Shown piece after piece: positions 21,157 through 30,768 of a stretch of 64,000 bases of DNA (position 1 is its first letter; the number at the start of each line of letters is the position of its first letter). The DNA comes from Gammaproteobacteria bacterium (GTDB taxonomy: Bacteria > Pseudomonadota > Gammaproteobacteria > Burkholderiales > Burkholderiaceae_B): assembly GCA_018815245.1 (NCBI GenBank), contig JAHIXK010000003.1:1-64000 (forward strand). Reading direction: 5' to 3'. The notes under the pieces are model-generated. The model saw nothing but the letters and a program-made list of their open reading frames with translations, searched no databases and was not told the DNA's origin. Both the position numbers and the translations under genes were made by a program.

Positions 21157-22086
21157 ATGAGCAAGGACAGCAAAAACACCGCAGCAGTACACAGCATGAC
21201 AGGCTTTGCCAACACCCAAAGCACCACCCGTGCGGGCACCCTGAGCATGGAATTGCGCAGCGTGAATTCCCGTTTTCTGGACCTGAACTTTCGCATGGCC
21301 GACGACCTGCGGATGGTTGAGCCGCTGATTCGCGAAAAACTGATGAATGCGCTCAGCCGTGGCAAAGTGGAATGCCGAATTTCCTGGGGCCGTGCTGAGG
21401 GGGAAAAACGCATTCCCAAAGTGGACCTGGAACAGGTTCGCCAACTGGGTGCACTAGAGGCCAGCATTCAAAGCGCCTTGCCAAAAGCCAACGGTTTCAG
21501 GATTACCGAGGTACTGAACTGGCCCGGCGTGGTGGAAGACAACAGTTTAAGCAGTGAGGAATTGCAGGAAACCATTTCAACCCTGTGCGACCAGGCTATT
21601 GATGCCTTAAAGCGAAGCCGCGAACGCGAGGGCGCTGGCCTGGCTGTCGTGCTGATGGAAAAAGTAGACAGCATGGAAGCGATAGTGAACAGCCTGCTGC
21701 CCATGCTGCCACAATTTTTGGCCCACTACGAAGGCAAAATTCGGGAACGCATGACCGATGCTTTCGACAAAATAATTTCCGACAAAGCCAGCCACCTGAC
21801 CGTGGAAGACCTTGAAGAACGCATCAAACACGAAGTGGCCCTGCACAGTGTGCGAATTGATGTGAAAGAAGAAGTGGAACGCCTGCAAACCCACTTTACC
21901 GAGGTGCGCCGAATTTTGAAAAAAGGCGGGGTTATTGGCAAGCGACTTGATTTTGTTACCCAAGAGTTGAACCGCGAGGCCAATACCCTGGGTAGCAAAG
22001 CCCACGCCATTGCCCAAACCCAAGCCAGCATCGACCTGAAAGTGCTGGTGGAGCAATTCCGCGAGCAGATTCAAAACATTGAATGA
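21157..22086 (+). CDS. yicC: YicC family endoribonuclease
   Basis: This 309-residue protein is of the YicC/YloC family, recently described as an endoribonuclease acting in small-RNA turnover. The N-terminal SMTGFA motif and the LRSVNSRFLDLNFR segment are characteristic, as are the C-terminal GKRLDFVTQELNREANTLGSK and Q-S-L-KV-VEQFREQIQNIE features. An ATG at 21157 is used here; an internal ATG at 21196, right before the conserved TGFA, is possible. In many Betaproteobacteria yicC lies directly before gmk; here an unknown gene on the other strand intervenes. Confidence 0.93.
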   Translation: MSKDSKNTAAVHSMTGFANTQSTTRAGTLSMELRSVNSRFLDLNFRMADDLRMVEPLIREKLMNALSRGKVECRISWGRAEGEKRIPKVDLEQVRQLGALEASIQSALPKANGFRITEVLNWPGVVEDNSLSSEELQETISTLCDQAIDALKRSREREGAGLAVVLMEKVDSMEAIVNSLLPMLPQFLAHYEGKIRERMTDAFDKIISDKASHLTVEDLEERIKHEVALHSVRIDVKEEVERLQTHFTEVRRILKKGGVIGKRLDFVTQELNREANTLGSKAHAIAQTQASIDLKVLVEQFREQIQNIE

Positions 22087-22102
22087 ACCAGGCCTTACAG
22101 TT

Positions 22103-23020
22103 TCACGGAATCGGGTTGCCGAACTCAATCAACAGTGAACGAAGATTCCTGCAAGTCTTTTGAAATTCTGCACCTTCGACCAAGATGGAATTGATACCCT
22201 TGCTTGTGGGCGCTTCGTAAACCTGTTGAAAGGCAAATCGTGCATGGTCATCAAGCTTTGCAATGTCTTTGAGTATTTCGGTGGCCAGTTTATATTTTTG
22301 CCTCAGCGTGTCCGTGGGCGCTGCAATCAGGGTCAAACGTGCCCTGTGCACCAGGTCTTCACCTGAAAACAACTCACTGCTCTGGCCGCACTCCCTGATT
22401 TGGTCTGCTAGATAGTGCTGAGCCCTTGATTGACAGGCTTCCAGAAATTGCACCCGCTTCGCCAGCACCGCTGGTCTGCCGTAGATACCCGCACGCAAGA
22501 TGGCAAGAGCAGGTCGATCACCAATGTGCTCGAAGCACCCGCGATCATCAATGCGCGGGCGTAGAGGGCCAACGGGTTGATAGCCCGTATGAGCCGTGCT
22601 CAACCCAGCCAATTGAAACTGCATACCGATTAGCCTGGAGCCGATTTTCTGCGACTCATTGCTTGCATCCCTTTGATTGACTGCGGCCAGTAATCCTCTG
22701 CTTACTTCGCTTAATCTGTTGTTGGCTGACCGGCCTCCCAACTTTCTTGAGAGAACCGTCAAGTTTTTAGCACGCGCCAGAGCACTGCACCCCGACAGCG
22801 AAATGGTTCCATCGATGACTTGACTAGTAGACCTGTACGGCTCATAGATCTGGCCGTATTCCGCCACCTCATCCCCGGCGTAACTTACCGGACCGAAACT
22901 CTGCTTGAAAATAGAAAATGCGGATCTTTGAAAGGTACTGCCTGCGCTGTTAAAGGTTATTTCTGGCGGTTGTGGAACCACGGCAGTCGATGCCGATTGT
23001 GCGGCAATGGGTAGATGCAT
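22103..23020 (-). CDS. Unrecognised 305-residue protein inserted between yicC and gmk
   Basis: The start is the ATG at 23020, preceded by an excellent GGAGAAAAA site; the frame extends to 23062 without a better one. I do not recognise the family. The first 50 residues are rich in Ser, Ala, Pro and Gln with no signal peptide or membrane helix, followed by a mixed region (50-170) and a more helical, charged C-terminal half (190-300). The disordered polar N-terminus resembles that of some secreted effectors, but no type III secretion genes other than flagellar ones are seen, so this is only a thought. It opposes the conserved genes around it and appears lineage-specific. Confidence 0.6.
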   Translation of the reverse strand: MHLPIAAQSASTAVVPQPPEITFNSAGSTFQRSAFSIFKQSFGPVSYAGDEVAEYGQIYEPYRSTSQVIDGTISLSGCSALARAKNLTVLSRKLGGRSANNRLSEVSRGLLAAVNQRDASNESQKIGSRLIGMQFQLAGLSTAHTGYQPVGPLRPRIDDRGCFEHIGDRPALAILRAGIYGRPAVLAKRVQFLEACQSRAQHYLADQIRECGQSSELFSGEDLVHRARLTLIAAPTDTLRQKYKLATEILKDIAKLDDHARFAFQQVYEAPTSKGINSILVEGAEFQKTCRNLRSLLIEFGNPIP

Positions 23021-23187
23021 TTTTTTCTCCAGATCATCCGAAAGGAGCACTGAGTGCACCAAGGTTGTGCCAAGTTCAATTCAGACTTAGTTCTGCGCTG
23101 AAGCCACTACAGCCGCACAATTTGGCGTAACCAGACCCACATTTGGCTTAAAATCGGGAATTGATAATCAATTTGGCTGCTTTCTGA

Positions 23188-23835
23188 ATGAGCAAACTTG
23201 CACAACCCCAACACACCCCACAGTATTCAGGCAGCCTTTTTATTGTCAGCGCACCATCGGGTGCGGGAAAGTCTTCTTTGGTCAAGGCCTTGCTTGCCGA
23301 AGTTCAGGGTATTGGCCTGTCCATTTCCAATACCACCCGCAAAGCCCGGCCAGGTGAAACCGACGGAAAAGACTACCACTTCATTTCCCAACATGAGTTT
23401 GAATCCATTCGGGACCAAGACGGCTTCCTGGAGTGGGCACATGTTCATGGCAACTATTACGGCACATCGCGAGCATGGGTAGAAGGTCAAATGGCCATAG
23501 ACAGGGACGTTCTGCTGGAAATTGACTGGCAGGGTGCCGAGCAGGTGGTGCGCAAGGTTGAAAACGTGGTTTCCATCTTTATTCTTCCACCCAGCATGGA
23601 AGAACTGGAAAAAAGGCTGCGCGGGCGCGGTACCGACACTGAAGAGGTAATTTTGAAGCGAATGGGTGCAGCGCAACTCGAGATCGAGCAGGCGAGGCGC
23701 TTTGATTATGTTATCCTTAACGATGATTTCACACAGGCTCTTTTGGAGCTGAAATCGATCGTCTTCGCATCCCGTTGCCGTTTCAACCAGCAAATGGCGC
23801 GCCACGGGGCGCAACTCAAAAGTATTGGACTTTAA
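23188..23835 (+). CDS. gmk: Guanylate kinase
   Basis: The enzyme phosphorylates GMP (and dGMP) to GDP with ATP. It has 215 residues, with the P-loop SAPSGAGKSSL near residue 19 and the guanylate-binding segments TTRKARPGE and EWAHVHGNYYGT. The C-terminal lid and the RRFDYVILNDD segment are typical. Nine bases separate it from rpoZ, as in most proteobacteria. The 167-bp gap upstream should hold the promoter for gmk-rpoZ and also that of the opposing unknown gene. Confidence 0.97.
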   Translation: MSKLAQPQHTPQYSGSLFIVSAPSGAGKSSLVKALLAEVQGIGLSISNTTRKARPGETDGKDYHFISQHEFESIRDQDGFLEWAHVHGNYYGTSRAWVEGQMAIDRDVLLEIDWQGAEQVVRKVENVVSIFILPPSMEELEKRLRGRGTDTEEVILKRMGAAQLEIEQARRFDYVILNDDFTQALLELKSIVFASRCRFNQQMARHGAQLKSIGL

Positions 23836-23844
23836 GGACACCAG

Positions 23845-24051
23845 ATGGCCCGCATCACAGTTGAAGATTGCTTGAAAAAGATCCCGAACCGTTTCGACAT
23901 GGCCCTGTGCGCCACTTACCGTGCCCGCATGCTGGCCCAAGGCCACACACCCAAGGTGAAGTCTGACAAAGACAAACCAACCGTAACCGCCCTGCGCGAG
24001 ATCGCAGCAGGCGAAATTGGTATCGAGATGCTCAAACGCGTGCCCATCTAA
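23845..24051 (+). CDS. rpoZ: RNA polymerase omega subunit
   Basis: This 68-residue omega subunit assists assembly of the beta' subunit and forms part of a ppGpp-binding site on RNA polymerase. It shows the family start [18 protein letters not shown] and the [13 protein letters not shown]-like segment. It is co-transcribed with gmk. In most relatives spoT comes next; here minCDE lies between. Confidence 0.97.
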   Translation: MARITVEDCLKKIPNRFDMALCATYRARMLAQGHTPKVKSDKDKPTVTALREIAAGEIGIEMLKRVPI

Positions 24052-24073
24052 ACCGGGCTGCAATGCTTTCCAG

Positions 24074-24105
24074 AAAGCCCGAGACCGGCACACGGCTCGG
24101 GCTTT
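24074..24105 (+). terminator. Hairpin terminator after rpoZ
   Basis: A 10-bp perfect stem AAAGCCCGAG / CTCGGGCTTT, with a further inner CCG/CGG pairing, begins 23 bases after the rpoZ stop. The plus-strand U-tract is short (CTTTGTT). It would separate gmk-rpoZ from minCDE. Confidence 0.65.
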
Positions 24106-24168
24106 GTTCGTCAAATTGGCTGAAAAATTGGCTGGCTGTTATTTCTGATTTCCCGGAACCCGATTACT

Positions 24169-24915
24169 TTGAACAAACCCAACACAGCTCCGCTTGACAT
24201 CAAGTTTGCCAAAATAAAGGCGGTTACCTTTTCTCTGCGCCCTGCCCCCCTGCAAGAAAGCATAGATGCGCTGAAAAAACGCCTTGGCCCAACGCCTGGC
24301 GTGTATTCTGCGGAACCCGCAGTACTGGATTTTTCGGCCTGGACCGAGGCCGAACTGATAGAGCACGGTATTGGCCTGGGCACCTACGCTAACTTGCTGA
24401 AAGCCGCTGGCGTTCACTTGGTGGAAGTTCGCGGCCACAGCGCCCTGCTGGAAACCCAAGCCGAAGAGCTTGGGCTGCGTTACGAATCCGGTGACACAGA
24501 AACCGTTGAACCCGCCCCCCAAGCCACTCAGCCGCACCCCACAGTGCCTGAATTTGACAGTGCGCGCCGCACCATGGTGATAGATCAACCCGTGCGCAGT
24601 GGCCAGAAAATTTACGCGCAAGGCGCCGACCTGGTGATCATGGGCCAGGTGTCTGCCGGGGCTGAGGTCATCGCCGATGGCAATGTACACGTTTACGGTG
24701 TATTGCGGGGCCGCGCTTTGGCTGGTGCCGCGGGCGATACGCAGGCCAGAATCGTGTCCACCTGCTTCGAGGCGGAACTGGTAGCGGTGGCTGGTTACTA
24801 CTTAACATTCGAGGGCGGTTTTCCTGAAGAAAACCGATCCAAACCCACATTAATTCATCTTGACCATGGCAGCGAGCCCGCAGTTTTGCGGCTCAAGGCC
24901 ATCAACATCCGCTAG
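24169..24915 (+). CDS. minC: Septum site-determining protein MinC
   Basis: MinC inhibits FtsZ ring assembly away from mid-cell when recruited to the membrane by MinD. The protein has 248 residues. The N-terminal FtsZ-inhibiting domain (about 10-110) is followed by a linker rich in Pro/Gln/Thr and the C-terminal right-handed beta-helix domain (about 140-248). The hallmark GAEVIADGNVHVYG and LRGRALAGA repeats are in the latter. The start is a TTG; no ATG or GTG is better placed, so the N-terminus is slightly uncertain. It is ten bases ahead of minD. Confidence 0.93.
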   Translation: MNKPNTAPLDIKFAKIKAVTFSLRPAPLQESIDALKKRLGPTPGVYSAEPAVLDFSAWTEAELIEHGIGLGTYANLLKAAGVHLVEVRGHSALLETQAEELGLRYESGDTETVEPAPQATQPHPTVPEFDSARRTMVIDQPVRSGQKIYAQGADLVIMGQVSAGAEVIADGNVHVYGVLRGRALAGAAGDTQARIVSTCFEAELVAVAGYYLTFEGGFPEENRSKPTLIHLDHGSEPAVLRLKAINIR

Positions 24916-24925
24916 GAGACCATTT

Positions 24926-25738
24926 GTGAGTCGAGTCATTGTTGTTACATCCGGTAAGGGTGGCGTTGGTAAAACAACCACCAGCGCAAGTTTTTCCGCA
25001 GGCCTGGCCCTGCGTGGTTTCAAAACAGTAGTGATCGACTTTGACGTGGGCTTGCGCAACCTGGACCTGATCATGGGTTGCGAGCGCCGCGTGGTTTACG
25101 ACTTGGTCAATGTGATCAACGGCGAAGCCAACTTGCAGCAAACCCTGATCAAAGACAAACACTGCCCCATGCTGTCGATTTTGCCCGCATCCCAAACCCG
25201 GGACAAAGACGCGTTGACCGAGGAAGGCGTGGAGAAGGTCATCAAAGACCTGATCGAGATGGGGTTCGAGTACATCGTGTGCGACAGCCCGGCCGGCATT
25301 GAACGTGGTGCGGTGATGGCATTGACCTTCGCCGACGAAGCGATTGTGGTCACCAACCCCGAAGTGTCATCCGTTCGCGATTCAGACCGCATCATCGGCA
25401 TTTTGCAAGCCAAGAGCAAACGCGCCAAAGAAGGCGGCGAACCTGTGAAGGAACACCTGCTGATCACCCGATATTCCGCCAAACGTGCGGCCGATGGCGA
25501 AATGCTAAGCTATTCGGATGTGGCTGACCTGTTGCGAGTGCCGCTGCTGGGTGTCATTCCTGAATCGGAAACCGTGTTGCAGGCGTCGAACCAAGGCATG
25601 CCGGTGATTCACGCCGAAGAAAACGATGCAGCGTTGGCCTACCAAGACTGTATTTCTCGCTTTCTGGGCGAAACCAAACCGCTGCAGTTTGTGGACTACG
25701 AAAAGCCCAGCCTGCTGAAGCGCTTGTTTGGAGGTTAA
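24926..25738 (+). CDS. minD: Septum site-determining protein MinD
   Basis: This membrane-associated ATPase drives Min oscillation with MinE and recruits MinC. The start is the GTG at 24926, with AGGAG eight bases upstream; this gives 270 residues, exactly the E. coli length, although the frame is open further back. The deviant Walker A motif [13 protein letters not shown] is at residues 9-21. The C-terminal amphipathic membrane-targeting helix ([10 protein letters not shown]) closes the protein. It serves as an in-window reference for the degenerate FlhG at 49816-50574. Confidence 0.97.
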   Translation: MSRVIVVTSGKGGVGKTTTSASFSAGLALRGFKTVVIDFDVGLRNLDLIMGCERRVVYDLVNVINGEANLQQTLIKDKHCPMLSILPASQTRDKDALTEEGVEKVIKDLIEMGFEYIVCDSPAGIERGAVMALTFADEAIVVTNPEVSSVRDSDRIIGILQAKSKRAKEGGEPVKEHLLITRYSAKRAADGEMLSYSDVADLLRVPLLGVIPESETVLQASNQGMPVIHAEENDAALAYQDCISRFLGETKPLQFVDYEKPSLLKRLFGG

Positions 25739-25742
25739 GGTT

Positions 25743-25997
25743 ATGTCATTACTCAGCATGCTGTTTGGCGAGAAGAAAAAGTCTGCCAATGTTGCGAAAG
25801 AACGACTGTCCCTGATTATCGCGCGCGAGCGTGTGGATCAGGACGGCCCCGACTTTTTGCCCCAAATGCGGGACGAATTGATGCAAGTCATTGCCAAATA
25901 CGTCAAGATTGATCAGGAAGATGTGAAGTTTAACCTTCAAAAACAAGGCAATATGGAGATGTTGGAAGTCAATATCGTCTTGCCCGACCAGAAGTAA
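25743..25997 (+). CDS. minE: Cell division topological specificity factor MinE
   Basis: MinE stimulates MinD ATPase and restricts MinCD to the poles. It has 84 residues from the ATG at 25743, four bases after the minD stop. The N-terminal membrane-binding segment [14 protein letters not shown], the anti-MinCD helix with ARERL-like [13 protein letters not shown], and the dimerisation domain ending in VNIVLPDQK are recognisable. Confidence 0.95.
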   Translation: MSLLSMLFGEKKKSANVAKERLSLIIARERVDQDGPDFLPQMRDELMQVIAKYVKIDQEDVKFNLQKQGNMEMLEVNIVLPDQK

Positions 25998-26044
25998 AAC
26001 TGCACAATAGAAGATCGTAGGTAAAGTTGTAACAGTGGTACAAA

Positions 26045-28285
26045 ATGCGGGGGGCAATGCAAGCCAGAGAACTTCAACCTGAGCCAAACCGACCCGATGT
26101 GGTCTCTATCGCACAGCTAATAGGACTTGCCTCGGCATATTTGCCCGAGGCTGAGATCCGGCGCGTTCGCGAGGCTTACAAGTTTTCTGACGTTGCACAC
26201 TTGGGGCAGTTCCGCGCCACAGGAGAGCCCTACGTAACCCACCCCATAGCAGTGGCTGAACTGTGCGCCAGTTGGCGCCTGGACAGCCAAGCCATTCAAG
26301 CAGCCCTGCTTCACGACGTGATGGAGGATTCCGGCACCACCAAAGAAGACCTGATCGAACGCTTTGGCGGCTCGGTGGCGGATTTGGTGGACGGGCTTTC
26401 CAAGCTCGACAAAATGGAGTTTTCTTCCCGCGAAGAAGCCCAGGCCGAAAACTTCCGCAAAATGTTGCTGGCCATGGCCCGCGACCTGCGCGTGATATTG
26501 GTGAAACTGGCTGACCGTTTGCACAATATGCGAACGCTCGAGATCATGAGCCCCGCCAAGAAACGCCGCATTGCCCTTGAAACCCTTGAAATTTACGCAC
26601 CGATTGCCCATCGCTTGGGTTTGAACGAGATTTTCCGTGAGCTTCAGGAGCTCAGCTTCCAGCATGCCTACCCCATGCGCTATGAGGTGCTGAAAAAAGC
26701 GGTGTTGGCTGCGCGTGGCAACCGCCGCGAAGTGGTCGGGAAAATTCTGGAAGCGGTTGAAAAATGCCTGAACGACTCGAATATTGAGTGCCAGGTATTT
26801 GGTCGTGAAAAAGCGCTGTACGGCATTTACCGCAAGATGATTGAAAAGCGCCTTAGCTTTTCTCAGGTTCTGGATGTATACGGTTTTCGCGTGGTGGTGA
26901 AAGACATGCCCGGTTGCTACATGGCCATGGGCATGCTGCACCAACTGTTCAAACCGGTGCCGGGCAAATTCAAAGACTACATCGCAATTCCAAAGCTGAA
27001 CGGCTACCAAAGCCTGCACACTACACTTTTGGGCCCCTATGGCACACCGGTTGAGTTTCAGATTCGCACCGAAGAAATGCACCAGGTGGCTGAAAAAGGC
27101 GTGGCGTCGCACTGGCTGTACAAAGGCGAAGGCGAGGCACTGAATAATATTCAAACCCAAACCCACCGCCTGCTGCAAAGCCTGCTGGATATTCAAAACC
27201 AAACGGGCGATTCTGCCGAGTTTCTGGAACACATCAAGGTGGACCTGTTCCCCGATGCCGTTTACGTGTTCACCCCCAACGGCAAAATCATGAGCCTGCC
27301 CCGGGGCGCAACAGTGGTCGATTTCGCGTATGCGGTGCACACCGATGTGGGCAACCACTGTGTTGCTGCGCGCGTGAACCAGGTAATTGAGCCGCTGCGT
27401 ACTATTCTGAAAAGTGGTGATGTGGTTGAAATTATCACGGCCCCCCATTCCCGCCCCAACCCGGTGTGGCTTGGGTTTGTGCGTTCGGGCAAAGCCCGTT
27501 CGGAAATTCGGCATTATCTGAAGTCGATGAACCTGGAAGAAACAGTGCGCCTGGGCATCAGGTTGCTTGAGCAGGCACTGGAGGCCGATCAGATCAAGCT
27601 GGAAAACCTGAGTAACGAAGTGTGGGATCGCCTGCAAAAAGATTCTCAAGTCAGTACCCGCGATGAACTGCTGGCCGACATTGGTGCAGGCCGACGAGTG
27701 GCCCCGGTGGTGGCACGCCGTGTACTGATTGCGATGGGTCGCGCCGACGCGCGCGTTGACTCGCCCTCTGGCAACACGGGCGAAACACGCGCCCCAATCA
27801 TGATTCACGGCGGTGAAGGCATGTCCGTGCAACGTGCACCGTGTTGTTTGCCAATTCCCGGTGACCACATCATTGGTTATGTGCGGAAAGGCTCGGGCCT
27901 GATCATTCATACCGATGAATGCGAAACCGCCCGCAAACAAATTCGCAAAGAACCCGAGCGCTGGACCGATGTGCAGTGGTCGCCTGAAATTACCCGCCCC
28001 TTTGATGTGAATGTGGATTTGCAAGCCGTGAACGAGAAAGGCGCATTGGCCACCATTGCGGCCACACTTTCGGATTCGGGGGCCAATATTACCAACCTGA
28101 CGATGAGCGACGAAACGGCTTACCGCAAGCTGTTGCACTTCACCATTCAGGTCACCGACCGTGTGCACTTGGCGCGCATTTTGATGGCGCTGCGCAAGCT
28201 TGAGTACGTTGAGCGCGTTACCCGCGTAAAAGGCCGCGCTTTTGCGAAGGTGCGTTTGCCGGTGGCTGACACGACGGCGCACTGA
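26045..28285 (+). CDS. spoT: Bifunctional (p)ppGpp synthetase/hydrolase (RelA/SpoT family)
   Basis: This enzyme makes and degrades the stringent-response alarmone. It has 746 residues. Domains in order are an HD hydrolase (about 50-200, with HDVMEDSG and ADRLHNMRT), a synthetase domain (about 235-345, with YGFRVVVKD and NGYQSLHT), a TGS domain (about 390-450), a helical region with Cys-rich PCCLPIPGD, and a C-terminal ACT domain (about 665-740). The HD motif is intact, supporting hydrolase activity as in SpoT. It is 47 bp from minE and ends convergently with greB. It is the only Rsh-type gene seen here. Confidence 0.96.
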   Translation: MRGAMQARELQPEPNRPDVVSIAQLIGLASAYLPEAEIRRVREAYKFSDVAHLGQFRATGEPYVTHPIAVAELCASWRLDSQAIQAALLHDVMEDSGTTKEDLIERFGGSVADLVDGLSKLDKMEFSSREEAQAENFRKMLLAMARDLRVILVKLADRLHNMRTLEIMSPAKKRRIALETLEIYAPIAHRLGLNEIFRELQELSFQHAYPMRYEVLKKAVLAARGNRREVVGKILEAVEKCLNDSNIECQVFGREKALYGIYRKMIEKRLSFSQVLDVYGFRVVVKDMPGCYMAMGMLHQLFKPVPGKFKDYIAIPKLNGYQSLHTTLLGPYGTPVEFQIRTEEMHQVAEKGVASHWLYKGEGEALNNIQTQTHRLLQSLLDIQNQTGDSAEFLEHIKVDLFPDAVYVFTPNGKIMSLPRGATVVDFAYAVHTDVGNHCVAARVNQVIEPLRTILKSGDVVEIITAPHSRPNPVWLGFVRSGKARSEIRHYLKSMNLEETVRLGIRLLEQALEADQIKLENLSNEVWDRLQKDSQVSTRDELLADIGAGRRVAPVVARRVLIAMGRADARVDSPSGNTGETRAPIMIHGGEGMSVQRAPCCLPIPGDHIIGYVRKGSGLIIHTDECETARKQIRKEPERWTDVQWSPEITRPFDVNVDLQAVNEKGALATIAATLSDSGANITNLTMSDETAYRKLLHFTIQVTDRVHLARILMALRKLEYVERVTRVKGRAFAKVRLPVADTTAH

Positions 28286-28371
28286 GAAGGCGGATTCCCG
28301 CTTGCTTGCGCCTGCTGGTTTAGACAGCCCACTCGGCGGTGACCCTTCCAGTTCAGATCAAGAGTCACGAC

Positions 28372-28929
28372 TCAGTCGATCACATACCGCACTTCAACAA
28401 TCTCAAGCTCATCCCGACCACCCGGCGTCATCAGATACACCACATCGCCCTCTTTCGCTTTCAACAAGGCGCGCGCTACCGGGGAAATCCAGCTGATGTG
28501 GCCTTTCGAGGTATCCACTTCATCCACACCCACAATTTTCACGGTCAATTCCTCGCCTTTGCCGTTGATGTAGCTTACTGTGGCACCGAAGAAAATACTT
28601 TCCAGTTCCTGCTGGGTGCATGGATCTACCACTTCGGCAATTTCGGTGCGCTTGGTCAAAAAACGAATGCGGCGATCAATTTCACGCAGGCGCTTTTTAC
28701 CATACAGGTAATCACCATTCTCGGAACGATCCCCATTGGAGGCGGCCCAAGACACCACCGCCACCACTTCCGGGCGTTCCGTTTTAACCAAATGCGTTAG
28801 CTCGTCGCGCAAGCGGCGGTACCCTTGCGGGGTGATGTAATTTTTCAAACCTTGAGGCAATGCTGGTGCAGCATCAGGACCTTCGTCCTCAAAATCAGAA
28901 TCATTTTCTTTGGTGAATGCCTTGCTCAT
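28372..28929 (-). CDS. greB: Transcription elongation factor GreB
   Basis: This factor stimulates transcript cleavage by backtracked RNA polymerase. It has 185 residues: an N-terminal acidic extension, a coiled-coil (about 30-105) ending in the IDRRIRFLTKR segment, and the C-terminal FKBP-like domain with VARALLKAKEGD. The ITPQGYRRLRDELTHL start of the coiled-coil identifies the Gre family, and the length and the ENGDYLYGKKRLREIDRR-type stretch favour GreB over GreA. Convergent spoT-greB order is common in Burkholderiales. Confidence 0.93.
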   Translation of the reverse strand: MSKAFTKENDSDFEDEGPDAAPALPQGLKNYITPQGYRRLRDELTHLVKTERPEVVAVVSWAASNGDRSENGDYLYGKKRLREIDRRIRFLTKRTEIAEVVDPCTQQELESIFFGATVSYINGKGEELTVKIVGVDEVDTSKGHISWISPVARALLKAKEGDVVYLMTPGGRDELEIVEVRYVID

Positions 28930-29031
28930 GTCTTTTCTCGTGTGTTGCCCGACTAGACAGCCTTTGCAGAAGTGTGCAGGATACAGGAAGTCGGCTGTTT
29001 CTTTGCTTATAACATCATCATAAAACCTTCA

Positions 29032-30768
29032 ATGACCACAGAACAGGACGCCCCCAGAATCATTGTTGTCGACGACAGCGAAGATGATTTTTTATTGATC
29101 AAACGTCAGATTATTCTCGCCTGGCCAGGCGCAATGGTGAGCCACGCACACAGCGAAGACAGCTTAAGGCAGGCACTCGAGGACATAGAACCGGACCTGG
29201 TGATCTGCGACTATTCAATGCCCCATTTGACACACGACAAAACCATCGACATGGTTGAAGAAATGCGCCCCGATACGCCAACAATTTTGTTGTCCGGCCT
29301 GGCTTCTGACGCACTGGGTGTGCAAGCCATGCACGAAGGTGTTCGCGACTATGTTGAAAAATCCCGCCCGGAACGCCTTATCCCGGTGGTGCGCCGGGAA
29401 ATTCACACCCACCGTCTGCGCCGTGAAAAACATCTGCTTGAGCAAGCACACCGCCGTGCGGTGTATTTCGACGCGGCCACAGGTTTTTTGAATCGCCAGG
29501 GCTTGGTCAAGACCTTGTCCGGGCTTCGCACCACTTCAGGCGAGAACAGCGACCTGTGCCTGCTCAGCGTAAATGTGTCCAGAAACCAGGCACGTCGCCC
29601 CGAAGTAGACCCACGTATTCGCCGCAACATGCTGGAGAAAATTGTGGAGCGTGTGCGGGATACATTCAAGCAGGACATTCTGTGCAGATGGTCCGACAAT
29701 GTGCTGGTGGTGGTGACCAACAAGCTGAATTGGAGCGACGAAACAGAGCGCGTTGCAAATACGCTGTGCGGCCTTGAAGCTGAACTGAACCGGGTGTTCA
29801 TGGTTGAAAACATTGCTGTTCGACCCACGATGCGCATGGGCTTGGCACGCCCCGGCGTACATGGCCAGCACGCAGCAGAATTGGTGACCCATGCCCAGTC
29901 GGTGGCGCATGTGATCGAATCTCTGGGCCTTGAATTGCTCAATGCGCTGGATCCGGAAATTCATGATTTGGCCAAAAGGCGTAAAACCATTGAATTGGGT
30001 TTGGCCAAGGGTATTGAAAGCAATGAACTGGTACTGGACTTTCAACCTGTGGAAGATCTGAAAACAGGCCGTATTTGTGGTGTTGAAGCGTTGGTGAGGT
30101 GGACACACCCCGAGCTTGGTCGCATCATGCCCAGCGAATTTATTGGTGTGGCCGAGGATTCTGGATTGATCGATGCACTGGGCGATTGGGTGATTGAATC
30201 TGCAAGCAAAAAAGTTCTTGAACTTCACAAACAAGGGCATATGTTGTGGTGCGCCGTGAACTGTTCGGCAGGCCAACTGCTGAACCCGGACTTTCCGGGC
30301 AAGGCGAGAAGTGCTGTTCGCAATGCGGGGCTTGACCCGAAGTGGATAGAGTTCGAAGTAACGGAATCGGCCGCGATTGACGACATGGCACGCACGGTGG
30401 AAGCCCTGAAAAAATTGAAGGCAGAGGGTTCGCAGATTGCGATGGATGATTTTGGCACGGGCTATGCCTCGCTGAATTACCTTCGCCAACTGCCTGTCGA
30501 TATTCTCAAAATCGACAAAAGCTTTGTGATGGATTTGCTGGAAGACCAGAACAGCCACATGATTGTAAAAGCCGTCATTGACCTGGCCCATGCCCTGGGT
30601 TTGATTGTTCATGCGGAAGGCATAGAAACTGCGGAACAGCGGGAAAGCCTGATCCAGATGGGCTGCGACAGGCTGCAGGGTTATTGGTTTTCCCGCCCAA
30701 TGGATCTTGAAACCTTGCTGGACTGGCTTGATACACCAACTGTGAGCACGTCAAACCCGAACAGCTGA
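29032..30768 (+). CDS. Response regulator with degenerate GGDEF and EAL domains (predicted c-di-GMP phosphodiesterase)
   Basis: This 578-residue cytoplasmic protein has a receiver (about 8-125, Asp60 in VICDYSMP), a GGDEF-like domain (about 150-295) without the GGDEF signature (RWSDN stands there), and an EAL domain (about 318-565). In the last, EALVRW (352-357), DDFGTG (472-477), KIDKSF and AEGIET are intact, so c-di-GMP hydrolysis is likely. The ATG at 29032 is preferred over an open frame back to 28972. Its last 18 bases overlap convergently with cheB, and a motility role in lowering c-di-GMP is an attractive inference. Confidence 0.9.
   Translation: MTTEQDAPRIIVVDDSEDDFLLIKRQIILAWPGAMVSHAHSEDSLRQALEDIEPDLVICDYSMPHLTHDKTIDMVEEMRPDTPTILLSGLASDALGVQAMHEGVRDYVEKSRPERLIPVVRREIHTHRLRREKHLLEQAHRRAVYFDAATGFLNRQGLVKTLSGLRTTSGENSDLCLLSVNVSRNQARRPEVDPRIRRNMLEKIVERVRDTFKQDILCRWSDNVLVVVTNKLNWSDETERVANTLCGLEAELNRVFMVENIAVRPTMRMGLARPGVHGQHAAELVTHAQSVAHVIESLGLELLNALDPEIHDLAKRRKTIELGLAKGIESNELVLDFQPVEDLKTGRICGVEALVRWTHPELGRIMPSEFIGVAEDSGLIDALGDWVIESASKKVLELHKQGHMLWCAVNCSAGQLLNPDFPGKARSAVRNAGLDPKWIEFEVTESAAIDDMARTVEALKKLKAEGSQIAMDDFGTGYASLNYLRQLPVDILKIDKSFVMDLLEDQNSHMIVKAVIDLAHALGLIVHAEGIETAEQRESLIQMGCDRLQGYWFSRPMDLETLLDWLDTPTVSTSNPNS

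Noticed and set aside
26117-28282. Open frame of about 720 codons on the minus strand
   Set aside because: It lies exactly opposite spoT, is rich in His/Phe/Gln as expected of an antisense shadow, and shows no family motif.
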